Shown here: piece after piece, positions 11,961 to 23,500 of the stretch
How the letters are laid out: each line of letters begins with the position of its first letter
Position numbering within the stretch: the stretch's first letter is position 1
Source: Caprimulgus europaeus
Taxonomy: Eukaryota > Chordata > Aves > Caprimulgiformes > Caprimulgidae
Direction: 5' to 3'
Assembly: GCA_907165065.1 (NCBI GenBank)
Contig: OU015550.1
Location: forward strand, 1,974,001 to 2,038,000
Length of the DNA stretch: 64,000 bases
Notes under the pieces: model-generated
Databases searched by the model: none
What the model saw: the letters and a program-made list of their open reading frames with translations, nothing else
Told to the model about the DNA's origin: nothing
Position numbers and translations under genes: made by a program

Positions 11961-14900
11961 CATCCTTCCTCCTCCCCATGCAAGGAGATGGAAGATGACC
12001 CAAAGTCAGGGTCCAGGCTAGGGGTCCCCTGAACATCACCCTCTCTCTGGGCCCACAAGCACCCTTGCAGGTTCCCTCTCATGGTTTCATGCTCTTCAGC
12101 CTCTCTGGGTACCGTTTCTGCCCACCCCATGGCCACAGCCCGTTGCTCCACAGGCTTTCCAAGGGGCTGTGGAGCCGTTATTCGCCGGCGGTCCCGCGGG
12201 TCAGAGAGTTGTTGGGTGGAAAGATGGGCGGAGGAGCAGCAGCACGTGCCAAGATACATCAGCCTGTGTTTTTCTGGTGGTGGCTGAAGGTTGTTTGTGC
12301 TGTCCTGGGGATGATACAATGCTCTTGGCGTAGGTGCACGACCCGACGGCCGGGCACACACGATGCTATCGGCCGGGAGGGGAGTGATCCGGGTTTATCC
12401 TGTGGGATCTTCTCTAAGTATGAGCCAGTGTCCCCCCCCCCCCCAGACTGCTGTGGGACCCTATTTTTGATCAGTTTTCTGCATGAACACCCCACTTTCC
12501 AGCTCTGCTCAAGCCCCATCCATGCATCCATGGCACAGTGGATGCTTCCCAGAGTGGGATGGAGTGTTTGCTCCCTGCCTGAGCCAGGTAACACTTCACC
12601 TGCTGAAAGGACCATGAGTTTTCCTGGAAAAAACACAGCAAATGCATCAAAATTGGAGTCTCCAACCACGTGCAAACAGCTGGAGCTGGTTCATCCCATC
12701 GCTGGGGGCTCCACTCTCAGATAGGGATGGAGGTTGTGATGGGTGGGAGGAAGAGGATGGGGAAAAGGAGGAAGGTGTCAGGATGGGGAATGTCCCCTGG
12801 GAGGGAAGCTGAGGCCATGGGGATGGAGGCAGGAGCACCTCATCCAGCTGTGAGGGAGATGGGAAAGGCTGGATTTAGTGTGGGTCCTCCTGTGTCCCCC
12901 CTTGTGATACTGGACCTGGGCTGCCTGGAAGCAAAGGGTTGGAATTGCTGTTTGTAACATATTTATTTAATTTCCTAAAGCCTAAAAGATGCTTTTAATA
13001 AACTCAAGTGGATTCCAGACACTTCCCAAGCACACAATTTGGCTGGAGAAATGTGAGGCTGGAGAGCTTTTCGCAACACCCCCAAACTCCTCTTTGACTG
13101 CTTATCACCACCTTCATCCCCACCAGCAGGTCCAGATTTCCTGTTTTCAGCCCCAAATGAACCACTTGACCCCCAGCCAGGGCACCAAGCTGCCAACACA
13201 GCTCAGTTTGCAGCACGTGTGTGCCACGGCATCGGCACACCCAGCACCAGGATCCAGCCAAGCAGCCACCTGAAATGCATCCCTGGGATGGAAAAGGGCT
13301 GGATCCAGGCGTGGAGCCATGGAGAGCTCTCACATCCAAGGCTTATTAGGGCTAAACCACCACCAACATCCCCCAACCTGCCCCTTGGCATCCCTGCCAT
13401 CAGCATCCCGTCCCCCCAGGTAGGGCTCAGGCTCTCGGATGCCATCCCGGAGCCGCGGGCAGGAGGAGGGGGGCAGATTTACGGTGTTAAAACCTCGGTT
13501 GCTAATGAAAACCAGGCTCTGAGCAGCCAAACAGCTGATCCGCAGCCGCAGAGCTGAGTAATGCCTCGAATTCCTGGCAGGAGCTGCTTCCTTTTGGGAG
13601 GCAACGGGGCCCTTTGTGGCCCCCCCGCCCCGGGCACTGGGCTCTGTCAGGGGGGCTGAGCCCCACTTGGGGATAGAGCAGCCACCAGCCACCCCTTGGG
13701 GATCAGGGCTGGTGTCAGGCAATGAAATGAGGGGGTTTGCACACTGTGGGGGTCTGGTGGGTGGTGGTCTGTCTGTCTGTCCACCCTTTGTCCATCCAGC
13801 TGACCTCCCACATGTGTCCATCTCCATCCATCTGCAGAGAGGAAGATGATGGGTGCTGGGCCCTGCTCCCCACTGCAGCACCCAGTGACTGGTCCTTGTC
13901 CCCAAGGGTGTCACTTTATCTGGGTGGGGGTGTCCCTTGGGGTTGGAGGTCCCCCTGGATTTGAAGGATGGAAGGAGGGAAAGGGGCTCTGCATCTCCCG
14001 GGGACAGATCCTGCGTGGGGGGAAAGCTGCTGCCGGCAGTGGGGCAGGACGGCTGCTGGGTGTGGAGCAGGATGAGGCCATGACTCAGCCCTCGCTGATC
14101 TGTCCCCTCTTCCCCTCCTTCCCCAGTAAAGCCCCGACAGCACCTGGGGAGTCGGGGGTGCAGGCGGGGACGGGGCGCGGGGCGGGGGGGGGTGTGTGTG
14201 TCGGTGGCGGAGATCGGGGCCAGTCGCTGATGTAAACAGCTCCGGCTGCAGATAAACAACCAGCCCCGGCGGGGAGGACAAACGGCTCCTCTGTTCCCGG
14301 GCTCTGGACCCTCCCAGTGACACCCCAGCACCGTTTCCATCGCTTGAGATCGGTGGTTTGAAACACCCCCTCCAACCTTTACATTTGTGGGTGGCAATGG
14401 GGTGTCACCCCATCAGCGTGGGGTTGGACCCGCGTGGGGCACAGATGGGAAATTTGGGGTGTAAAAGGGGGATTTAAGCACCTGGACACGTGCCGGGGTC
14501 AGGGATGACGCTGTCTCCATCCATCGTGGCAGCTCGATGGCATCTCAGCGAGGGTTTGGCGGGAGCTTGTGCCCGACCCTGGTGACAGCCGGGGACCCTC
14601 CCGCCGCGGCGCCAAGGCCAGGCGTCCCTGGAGTGCTCCCAAAGCCTTTGCCCATCCTGTCCCAGTCCTGGCGCTGAGCCCTGCTCCCCCCATCCCTGCC
14701 TGTGCCCAGCTGCTCCCGGCGCAGCCCCCAGACCGCCCCCCACCTGGGGGGTCACCACCCACTTGGCTCCAGCCGGACTGAGCTGGAGGGTGCTGGAGCT
14801 GCGCCCACATGGCACCGTGCCGTGAGGGGTGGGTGATGCCAAGCTGGTGGGTGCTCCTTGTATGGGGCTGAGCAGGGGATGGGGCACACTGGGGGCTGTG

Positions 14901-16257
14901 ACCCACCCTCTCCAGCACCCTTGTTCAGGGTATACTGGGGGTGTTCACCCATGGGTGAAGCTCCCAGAGGGATGACACAGGGTGGGCATCCTCCTGTCAT
15001 CACACTGTGGCCGAGGGGCTACTGGTGGCACCTTCTGCCCACTCCCTTGTCCCCCCCATCCTCGGTGGGTGCCAGCGGGCAGCCGCCCCAGAAGGCGTTT
15101 GGCTCCAGCTCCAGCCACATTCCTCCATGGAGGGAGGAGCAGAGCCGGAGCCTGGCGTGACTCAGCCCCAGCCACGAGAGTTTGGGACACGCTGGTGACC
15201 CATTTGGGGTCTTAACCAGTCCCCTATCCCCTCCTCACTGCCTGGCACGCACCCCTGGCATAAGTGACCCCTCCCTGAGCCAAGGGGTTGAGCTTTATCC
15301 CTGCCCAGGGACACCCCAGTGTGTGCTGGGGGGGTGGCATGTCCCCCAGGAGCCTCCGTGGTCGAGGACAACCGGACCCCGGGTTATGATAACTCTAAGA
15401 AGGGACTTTCTCTGCGGGCACCGGACGCAGCCTGACCCTGCGGTTCCCTCGCTCCCAGCCTGGCTGGCTGACAGCCACCGAGTCCCCTGCACCCAGATCC
15501 AGCCAGAGCTCCCCTCCCAAGGGGGGTCCTGCCAGGGGACCCAGAGCATTGGGGTGATCAGGGCTGGATGGGGGGGTCCAGAGCAGGATGGAGGGTCCCA
15601 GTCTGGAGCAAGCAGCATGGGAGGGATGGAGAGGAAGAAGCAGGGGGCTCTCTGTGGGATGAAGGCTCCAGCCTCATCCTGCCACCCGCTCGTCACATCC
15701 CATGTCCCCACCGCTGGCAGCGAGCCCGGGGCAAACGTCTGCCACCCGCATTCCTCTGCTCCTCAAGGAACTGATTTGGGACCTTCCCACGGGGATTTCC
15801 AGGCTGGGCACACACCGCTCCAGCCCGGATCGTCCTGCAGCACCCGGAGACTCGTCCACCGGCTGCGGGGAGAGCGTCCCGGCCCCGCGGTGAATCACCG
15901 GGGGAGGAACTGATTATGAACTCGCAGCACTTTCTTGCTGGGAAGAACTTTCTCCGTCTGCAGCCCAAGGCTGGTTCCCCAACACAGCCGGGGAGGCTTT
16001 GGATGTGCTGCGGGTTTTATCCCTTCTTTGGTGTTTACTGGCCAAAAAAAGTCTCCCAAAATGAAATATTGCGTCGGGATGAGCTGCTGCTCCCCGTGGG
16101 GATGGGAAAAGGGGGAATTGGGAAGCTGAAGCCACCCGACCAGCATCCCTCAGTGGGAGGGGGGAGGTCCAGGGATGCTCTAACCTCAGACATGGAGGAG
16201 ATGTGGGTGCTAGTGGGCTGCTACCTGGGGCTGGTCCAGGCCCTTTGGAGCCAGGAG
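11961..16257. other. Intergenic DNA, unique, with scattered candidate elements
   Basis: No gene is supported despite a 355-codon minus-strand frame at 13330-14397, which is low-complexity Pro/Ser/Gly sequence. Segments at 13490-13620, 14205-14350 (TGTAAACA, a forkhead-type motif) and 15885-15965 look less repetitive than their surroundings. TGACTCA occurs at 14081 and 15158. Confidence 0.4.
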
Positions 16258-16400
16258 CATCCTGCATCCCCCCACTGCATCCCCCTCTTGCATCCCCCCC
16301 CCTGCATCCCCCCCACTGCATCCCTGCATCCCCACCTGCATCCCTGCATCCCCCTCTTGCATCCCACCCCTGCAACCCCCCCCTGCATCCCTGCATCCCC
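16258..16400 (+). repeat. CATCCCCC(T)G minisatellite
   Basis: Repeating GCATCCCCCCACT and GCATCCCTGCATCCCC units, strongly C-rich on the + strand. A C-run of about 14 bases follows at 16425-16439. Confidence 0.85.
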
Positions 16401-17859
16401 CTACACTGGGGACCAGCAGACCTGCCCCCCCCCCCCCCCGACATTCCCGGGTTCCCTCATGGCCTCATCCTGCCTGTCCCCCCTGGGTGACAGCCCCAGG
16501 GCTTGGAGGTGGCTACAGGGGAGATGGGGACAGCAGCCCTTGGGTAGTACCAGAGCGGTGACAGTGCCACTGGTCCCAGTTTGCAGCTGGGAGAGGGACA
16601 GCCAGGTCACCCCTCCATCCCAAATTTTACTTCCCTAGATTTTGCCAGCTGTGGCACAGGCACAGGGGGAAGGAGGGGCTGCCACTGCTGTCACCTGCCA
16701 CCGCTTTTGATGCCACCTCTATTTCTGCCCCGTGACTCAGGGATTTCAGCAGGTTTGGGAGGGGAGGAGGGACAAAAGCCACTTCCCTGCCAAAAAAGGG
16801 AAAAAAAAACCCCCAAAAGAGGCAGCTCAAGCTCTTGCCTCTGTCACACGGGGTGGATTATTAACCCGAGCGAGACACTGTCCCTCTGTCCCTCTGTCCC
16901 TCCTTCCCTCTGTCCCTCCGTCCCCCTGCCCGCGCTCGCTTGTCCCATGACTCAAGGACGTGACATTTTTCCGGTCACTTAGAGGAGAGGAGGGGATGTG
17001 AGTGTGCAGGAGATAAGAAGGAGCGTGGTCCTCAGCCACCGCACCAGAGCCTCACGCGCTGGCACGGGGTCCCCATGAGTCACACCACCCCCACCCCCCC
17101 AAGGGCTGATGTCACCCAGTTGTGTCCTTTGGGTGCCCACTCTGGTGTTCTCCCACTGCTGGGTGCTGCTGAGATTCCCAGGACAGCTCATGGTGGAAAA
17201 TCCACGTCACCCCTCAGCAGCTGGGGGGAGAAGGGGGGTTCTTTTGTGAGTAGGTCCTTCCTCCCCCCATCCATCCCCATCATCCTCATCATCGATCTTC
17301 ATCTGCGTGCAGTAGCTGAGGGCCACCCATGGGGGGGTGATAAGGACATGTGATACCCATGTGCTGATCCAGATCTGATGCCATTTCAGAGCTGTCACCG
17401 CTGTCCCCATCTCCAGATGACACCCAGCTCTTCCCCAGCCCCAAATCCTCATCGTTCCATCACCGTGTCCCCAATCCCAACCCTCCGCTCGCTTGGGGTT
17501 TATCTCACCTCCAAGAAAAACCTTCAGCAACTTCAGAAGCCCCGTTGGTGTTTCCGGCCCCTGAGGAGCAGACACCGCTGCTTCCTTGAAGCTCGGATGT
17601 GGTGGCTGTCACCCACACGTGGCCCTGTTGTCACTGTGCCCTTGTGACAGCCGCAGCCCCGGGGCCCTCGCGTGTGTCCAGTTGTTTTCACGGAATATTT
17701 TGCTTTTTGTTGGGGTGACCAACGCTGCGAGGTGCCGCTTCCCCCCGGGGTGACTCATTGTTTCCAGTTACCTGACAACAGGAAAAAACCCAAAGCGAAG
17801 GACGGGGCTTTCTGTGTCCCCAAATCTGTCCCCACACGGGTCTGTGGTTGTGCACTGCC
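16401..17859. other. Intergenic DNA with three AP-1 motifs
   Basis: TGACTCA at 16733, 16948 and 17751. The last lies in a distinctive segment (17680-17815) with TTTTCACGGAATATTTTGC and TTACCTGACAACAGGAAA. A CCCTCTGTCCCT run occupies 16880-16925. No gene seen. Confidence 0.4.
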
Positions 17860-18865
17860 TTGCACATGGATCCATCTGTGCACACATAGATCCCTTTGTG
17901 CACACCCATGCAAACGGATCTGCTTGTGCATGGATGGATCCATCCGTGTACTTGTGTGCACGTGGATCTGTCCATGGACATGGATCTGCTTGTGCACACG
18001 TGGATCCATCTGTGCACATGTGGATCCATCTGTGCACATGTGGATCCATCCTTGCATACATGGGTCCATCCTTGCACATGGATCTGTCCATGCACATCCA
18101 TGTAAATCCATCCACACATGGATCCATCTGTGCACACGTGGATCCATCTGTGCACACGTGAATCCATCCATGCACACATAGATCCCTTTGTGCACACCCA
18201 TGCAAATGGATCTGCTTGTGCATGGATGGATCCATCCGTGCACATGTGGATCCATCCATGTACTTGTGTGCACATGGATCTGTTCATGGATATCCATGCA
18301 AACGGATCTGCTTGTGCACATATGGATCCATCTGTGCACATATGGATCCATCCTTGCATACATGGATCCATCCTTGCACATGGATCTGTCCATGCACATC
18401 CATGTAAATCCATCCACACATGGATCCATCTGTGCACACGTGGATACATCCATGCACTGGTGTGCACATGGATCCATCCCTGCAAATAGATCTGCTTGTG
18501 CACATGTGGATCCATCTGTACACATGTGGATCCATCCTTGCACATGGATCTGGCCATGGATATGTGTGCACATGGATCTGTCCATACACATCCACACACA
18601 TCCGTGCAAATGGATCTGCTTGTGCACATGTGGATCCATCCCTGCACGTGTGAACCCATCCCTGCACACACGGATCTGTCCCTGCACACACGGATCTGTC
18701 CCTGCACACCCAGATCTGCCCCTGCACACCCATGCAAATGGATCCATCCCTGCACACCCAGATCTGTCCACACACATCCATGCAAATGGATCTGCTTGTG
18801 CACACGTGGATATACCCATGCACATGTGGATCCATCCCTGCACACTCAGATCTGTCCACACACGC
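17860..18865 (+). repeat. 20-bp minisatellite with GGATCC and GTGCAC units and a 292-bp higher-order repeat
   Basis: Units resemble TGGATCCATCTGTGCACATG. A longer pattern containing CACATAGATCCCTTTGTGCA recurs at 17883 and 18175, an offset of 292 bases, showing segmental duplication within the array. Frames of more than 380 codons on both strands come from the repeat and are not genes. Confidence 0.85.
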
Positions 18866-19244
18866 CCATGGATCTGTTCCCACCCCTCTGTGCCCGCTGC
18901 CTGCCTGGCACCAGCAGTGGGAAAAGCGGCCGTGGGAGCGGGAATCGGCCGCTGCGGGAACACGCTGGGGCCTTGCACCATCCTCTTGTCCCAACACCTC
19001 CCCTCCTGCCCAGCTCACACTCAGCGACACCCCAAATTCCCCACTGCCACTGCTCCCAGCACCCGGTGCACCCAGCACCCAGTGCACCCAGTGCACCCAC
19101 GAGCCCTGCACCCTGCGAGGGCACCTGGGTCCCGAGCCGCCTGCAGCCCTCTGCGCGGGGAGGGGTGTCAGACCCACACGGGGTTTTCTGCGGGGAAACT
19201 TCTGGCGTGGAGCCGAGGCAAGGCAGGGAGTCACGGCCCCGGCG
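18866..19244. other. Unique DNA between the minisatellite and the GT tract
   Basis: GC-rich sequence with a small CACCCAGTGCACC repeat at 19060-19100. No gene seen. Confidence 0.5.
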
Positions 19245-20040
19245 CACCGGGCGTGTGTGGGGGCGTGTGTGAACGTGTCGGTGCGTGTGTGAACGTGTCG
19301 GGGTGTGTGGGATTGTGGGGGGACACCTGCGCGTGTAAAGGGTTTGTGTGCAAATCAAACCATGTAACTGTGTGTGTGGAATGTGTGTGGGTGTGTGTGT
19401 GCATGTATGAAGTGTGCATGTGGGTGGGGTGTGTGTGTGCACGGGTGTGCATGTGTGGGGTCTATGCATGCATGCACACGTAGTGTCGTGTGTGTGTGAA
19501 TGTGTGCATGTGCCCGGGAGTGAGTGTGTACATACATGTGTGCAAGCCTCAGGGCTGTGTATGTATGTGTGTGCACGTATGTATGTGCTCCAAGGGGTGT
19601 GCATGCACATATAGAGATGTGTGTCCGTCCCTGGTCTGTGTACACAAGTGCATATATGTGTGTGTACATGTGCCCAGCAGCATGGAGGGATGTGCAAGTG
19701 TGTGTGTGTCCAGGGGTGTGTGTGCATGTATGTGTGCGTGTGTGTGTGTGTGTGTGCATGTACTTGTGCATACGTGTGTTCATGTGTGAATGCATGTCCG
19801 TGTGCATGTGCATACGTGCGTGTGTGTGCATGTGTGTGCGCATATGTGTGTGCACGTACTTGTGCATGTGTGTATGTGTGTGTGCACGTGTGCACACATG
19901 TACGTGTGCATGTGCATACGTGGGGGTGTGTGTGTGTGCATATGTGTGTGCATGTACTTGTGCATGTGTGTATGTATGCGTGCACACACGTGTGTGTGCA
20001 TGTAGTTGTGCACGTGTGTGCACGTGTGTGTGCGTGTGAC
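19245..20040 (+). repeat. GT-rich alternating purine/pyrimidine tract
   Basis: Nearly 800 bases of GTGTGCATGTGT-like sequence with TGCATG, CATACGTG and GTGCACGTG variants. Alternating purine/pyrimidine runs of this length are favourable for Z-DNA. Apparent long reading frames on both strands (Cys/Val-rich, or His/Thr-rich) follow from the repeat alone. Confidence 0.85.
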
Positions 20041-20054
20041 TGTGCAGCGAGGAC

Positions 20055-20345
20055 TCAGTGCTCGCCGCTGCGAATCTCCCGAGCAGACCCGAGCGTACCC
20101 GAGCGCAGCCGATTCGATCCGAGCGGGACCGATTCGATCCGATCGGAGCCGACCCAACCCGACTCGAAGGGGCCAACCCGATCCGAGCGAAGCCGATTCG
20201 ATCCGAGCGACACCGATTCAATCCGATCGGAGCCGAACCGACCCGATCCGAAGTAGCCGAACGGAGCCGGGTCGATCCGATCCGAGCCGAGCGGAGCCGA
20301 TAGGAGCCGAGCGGGGCCGATGGGAGCCGAGCGGGGCCGAGCGCT
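20055..20345 (+). repeat. CpG-dense CCGA-type degenerate tandem array upstream of the CSF1 TATA box
   Basis: About 290 bases built from variants of GAGCCGATTCGATCCGAGCG, an approximately 10-base period with units such as GATCCGAGCG, GAGCCGACCC and GAGCCGATAG. CpG occurs roughly every 5 bases. The array stops about 50 bases before TATAAA, so it forms the proximal CSF1 promoter in this genome. Confidence 0.85.
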
Positions 20346-20391
20346 GGCCGCCCGCCAGCCCTTTCTCATAAACCACATGCTGCCGCGCCGC

Positions 20392-20397
20392 TATAAA
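20392..20397 (+). promoter_or_regulatory. CSF1: CSF1 TATA box
   Basis: TATAAA sits in a GC-rich context 99 bases before the CSF1 start codon. A TATA box normally sets initiation 25-30 bases downstream, so transcription should start near 20420-20427 and give a 5'UTR of roughly 70-75 bases. No other TATA-like element lies closer to the start codon. Confidence 0.75.
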
Positions 20398-20419
20398 GGG
20401 GAGCGCGGCGGCGGCGGTG

Positions 20420-20516
20420 GCTCAGCCCGGCCCTGCTCGGCCCCGCCGCCGCCTCGCCCGCACCGCCCGGCCCCGCCGCAGCCCCGGCAGCCCCCATGCC
20501 CCGCCTCGGAGCCAAG
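20420..20516 (+). CDS. CSF1: CSF1 exon 1 (5'UTR plus first 7 codons, coding from 20496)
   Basis: The coding part starts at ATG 20496 and reads MPRLGAK, ending AAG before the donor GTACGG at 20517 (phase 0). Joined to exon 2 it makes a plausible signal peptide: two basic residues, then a leucine-rich core. The 5' limit is estimated from the TATA box, not seen directly. Confidence 0.85.
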
Positions 20517-23500
20517 GTACGGCGGCCCCTCCCGCGGTGAACACCCTCCCGCTGCCACCTGTGCGGGTCTCTGCGGGGAGCAGCCCTGGCCGCTCCGGTT
20601 CTGCTCGTCCCCTCTCCCCGGTCACGCAGGGGGACGTGGCAAGTCTCTTCGAGCGTCTCGGTGGGGTGATGCTCCAGCCCCGTCCCGGTTCCTGGACCCG
20701 GGGGCTGACGCTGCAGCCGGTTTTCGGTTCCAACCCCGTCCCGGCTCTCGGACCCGGCGGCTTGAAGCCCCGTCCCCGCCCCGGTTCTTGGCTCCAGCAC
20801 TGTCCCGGACCGGGGGGGGAGAGGCCCCTGTCCCGGTCCCCAGCCCTGTCCCGGTCCCTAGCCCGTCCCCTGTGGGGTGAGGCTCCGGCCAGCCGTGGCC
20901 GTGTCTCGGTGGTGGCCCGGGCGGCATCTTGCAGTTTCACAAGAGGGGAGGATTCCTGGATAACTTCCAAGGGAAATTCCCCTCCACCCATCACCCAGGC
21001 ACCCTCTCGCTGCCGATGCACCCAAGGGGGTCACACGCACCCACCCCGGGGGTCTGCTCCATCCCCACCCACCCCGGGGGTTTTCTCCATCCCCATCTCG
21101 GGGGTCTTGGCTTTGGGACAAGCACCAGGGTCCCACCACGGTTCGGGGCCTCCCTGCTTCTTTGCAGGGGGCTCGGGAGGGGATTTTGGGGTGATGCCAA
21201 AGCTGCTGTATGGAAAGAGCCCGGTGGGTGCAAGCACTGGAGGCTGGAGCGGGGTGGGGGGGGTGGTCCGGAGGGTGGGAAGAGGATTTTTAGGGATGGG
21301 TGGGTCAGTGCATCAAATGGTTCCCCAGAGCCAGGGTGGAGGAGAAAACTTGCAGGAGAGACGGAGCAATGGTGCGGGAGGAGGGATGAGGGGATGTGGA
21401 GGTGGCCCAGAGCCGGGTCCAGGCTCGTGCCAACCGGGCTCTGACCATGCAGCCCCTGTGCCAGACACTGGGAAATTCCCTGCTGACCTGATGCTCCTAA
21501 AAATAGCAGGATGGGGATGGGCAGAGGGATTGGAGGACCATGGTGGGGTTATCTCGGTTGACTATGGTCCAGCCTTGTCTACCACAAAGGTGGCACCTGT
21601 GGGGGGTGATGGGAAGGGACAGGGAGCTCAGGGTGGGGGGGTTCAGCCCTGCTCCAAGCCTTTGCTGTGCCATGCTCAGGTGTGCCTCCTCCGCTGCACC
21701 CTGCTGTCATCCCTCCTCATCCTCCTGGTCTGCAGCATCCATGAGACGGAGCAGAACAGCTATTGCCAGCAGATCATCACTGAGAAGCACCTGGCTGAGC
21801 TGGAGGAGCTGGTGAGTGCCCTCCCTGGGTTCTGCCATGGGATGGGGGTTCATTCAGGGCTGGACAGGTGCAAATCAAGCTTTTTTTTTAGGGCTGAAAA
21901 TCAGTAAATCAACTTATTTTCAGCTCCACCAGCAAAGTGATGGTGCCCAGGAGCTGAGCATCTGCGGGCACAAGGCACAAGCGGGCATCGGGTGGGTGAC
22001 ATGCCACAGTGCCTTCTGCAAGGGTAGCTGTGAAAAGGTGCTGGCAGGAGAAAAGGAAGAAGATGGGAAGCAGGAGCGTGGCTGGGAAGGAGGCACGAGT
22101 GGGGCTGGATGGGTGCAGGGGCGATGGGGAAGCGGCGGAGGGGACCAGCGCTGCGGGGCCGGGGCGTTTTCCGGGCGGCTGCGCAGGGGTTAAGCCGAGG
22201 AATCCGGCTGCATTCCTGAGTCCAGCTGCTTGCCTGGAAGCTGGGCTGGCAATGGGGCTGTGGGTGGGTGGCAGGCAGCGAGGGGGGCCACCAGCCAGGC
22301 TAGTTGGGCGATGGAGCCAGCCAGGCTGGAGCGATGGGTGCCTTCATCCCATGGGCAGCAGCTCCGGGTGCTCCGTGGGAAGCAACTCCTTGGCCCCATC
22401 CCGGTTGCTGGGACCGTATCTCTCCCTGGCCCTTGGCTCACCTCCGAGCTGGGAATCACGCGGATGCTCGGGAGAGAAACGGGAATTGGGGGCACACAGG
22501 GATTTGCAGGCTGGTGGCAGATTAAATTCCAGCATCTCAGCGAGTGGGGTGCGGGCGAGAGCGGCGCCTCCAAATCCTCACCGCCCGCTTTTGCTTTGCA
22601 TCGAGCTCTCGCGGCGTGTAACCGCCGTGTCCGGCTTTGCTTTACCTCTTCCTCTTTGAAACCCCGAGCTGTGGTGGTGCCAGGAGCTGCCAGATCATGT
22701 CTGCAAACTCAGCTTCCTCTGCCCGAGCTGTCCCTGCAGCCCCAGCCATGGAGGAGGGCAGGGGACAGGCAATTGCAGTCAGGATCTGTCCCCACACCTG
22801 AAAGAAGCAGAGAGAAGAGATGGCCGTGGGGTCACCAGCCTCCCATGTCCCTGGGGAGTCTTTGCTTTGCAACCCCTTGGGATGAAAATTGGGGGTGTGG
22901 TGGGGAGAAAGGGGATGGAGCAGGTTTGAATGGAGGTCGTGGTTTCCTTGGGAGGATTTGTAGCCCTCTCCTCTTCCCACTGGCCCTCGCTCAGGCTCCT
23001 GCGGGATAATGGAGCAATTGTTTCCAGGCCAGTATCCCAGGCTGGGAGGGCCAGGGCTGCCAGGATTGCCAGCCGGCTATTCTGGCAACCATCACCTTCC
23101 CAGCCTGGAATACCGGCCTGGAGGCAAGGGATTGATTTGGGATGGATTTTTCACCCCTATCAGAAAGGGTTGTGGTGTGGAGGGGGCTGGCAGCGCTGTG
23201 TGTGGGGGACCCCAGTGTTGTGTGACAGCGGGGATGGGTGACCTCGGTGTCGGGGTCACCTCCTGCACAGCAGGATGCTCTTTTGCAGCCTTGGCTTTTA
23301 GCAGAGCGAGTGGTGTGGGGGAGGATCTGGGAGAATGGAGCAGGGCTGGGCTCTGCCGTGGTGCTGGAGGAAGAGGAGGAGGAGGAAGAGAGGCAGGGTG
23401 GGAGGAAGCAGGCATCCCTGGGAGCGTGCTATTCCAGTGGGAACAGGGATCCTTGGGGTCACCCCTGCCAGAGGTTTGACCTTAGGGAAGTGTCTGTGTG

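Noticed and set aside
13330-14397. 355-codon minus-strand frame
   Set aside because: Low-complexity Pro/Ser/Gly/Arg sequence, no domain, no splice structure; long frames are common in GC-rich DNA.
17755-18981. 408-codon minus-strand frame (and 431 codons on +)
   Set aside because: Both strands are open because the 20-bp minisatellite has no stops; the protein is only a repeat translation.
19355-20221. His/Thr-rich 288-codon frame
   Set aside because: Translation of the GT/CA tract.
20417-21907. 496-codon + frame running through CSF1 intron 1 into exon 2
   Set aside because: It starts at GTG and crosses a clear donor and acceptor; the exon 2 part is real CSF1 but the rest is CpG-rich intron that lacks stops by chance.
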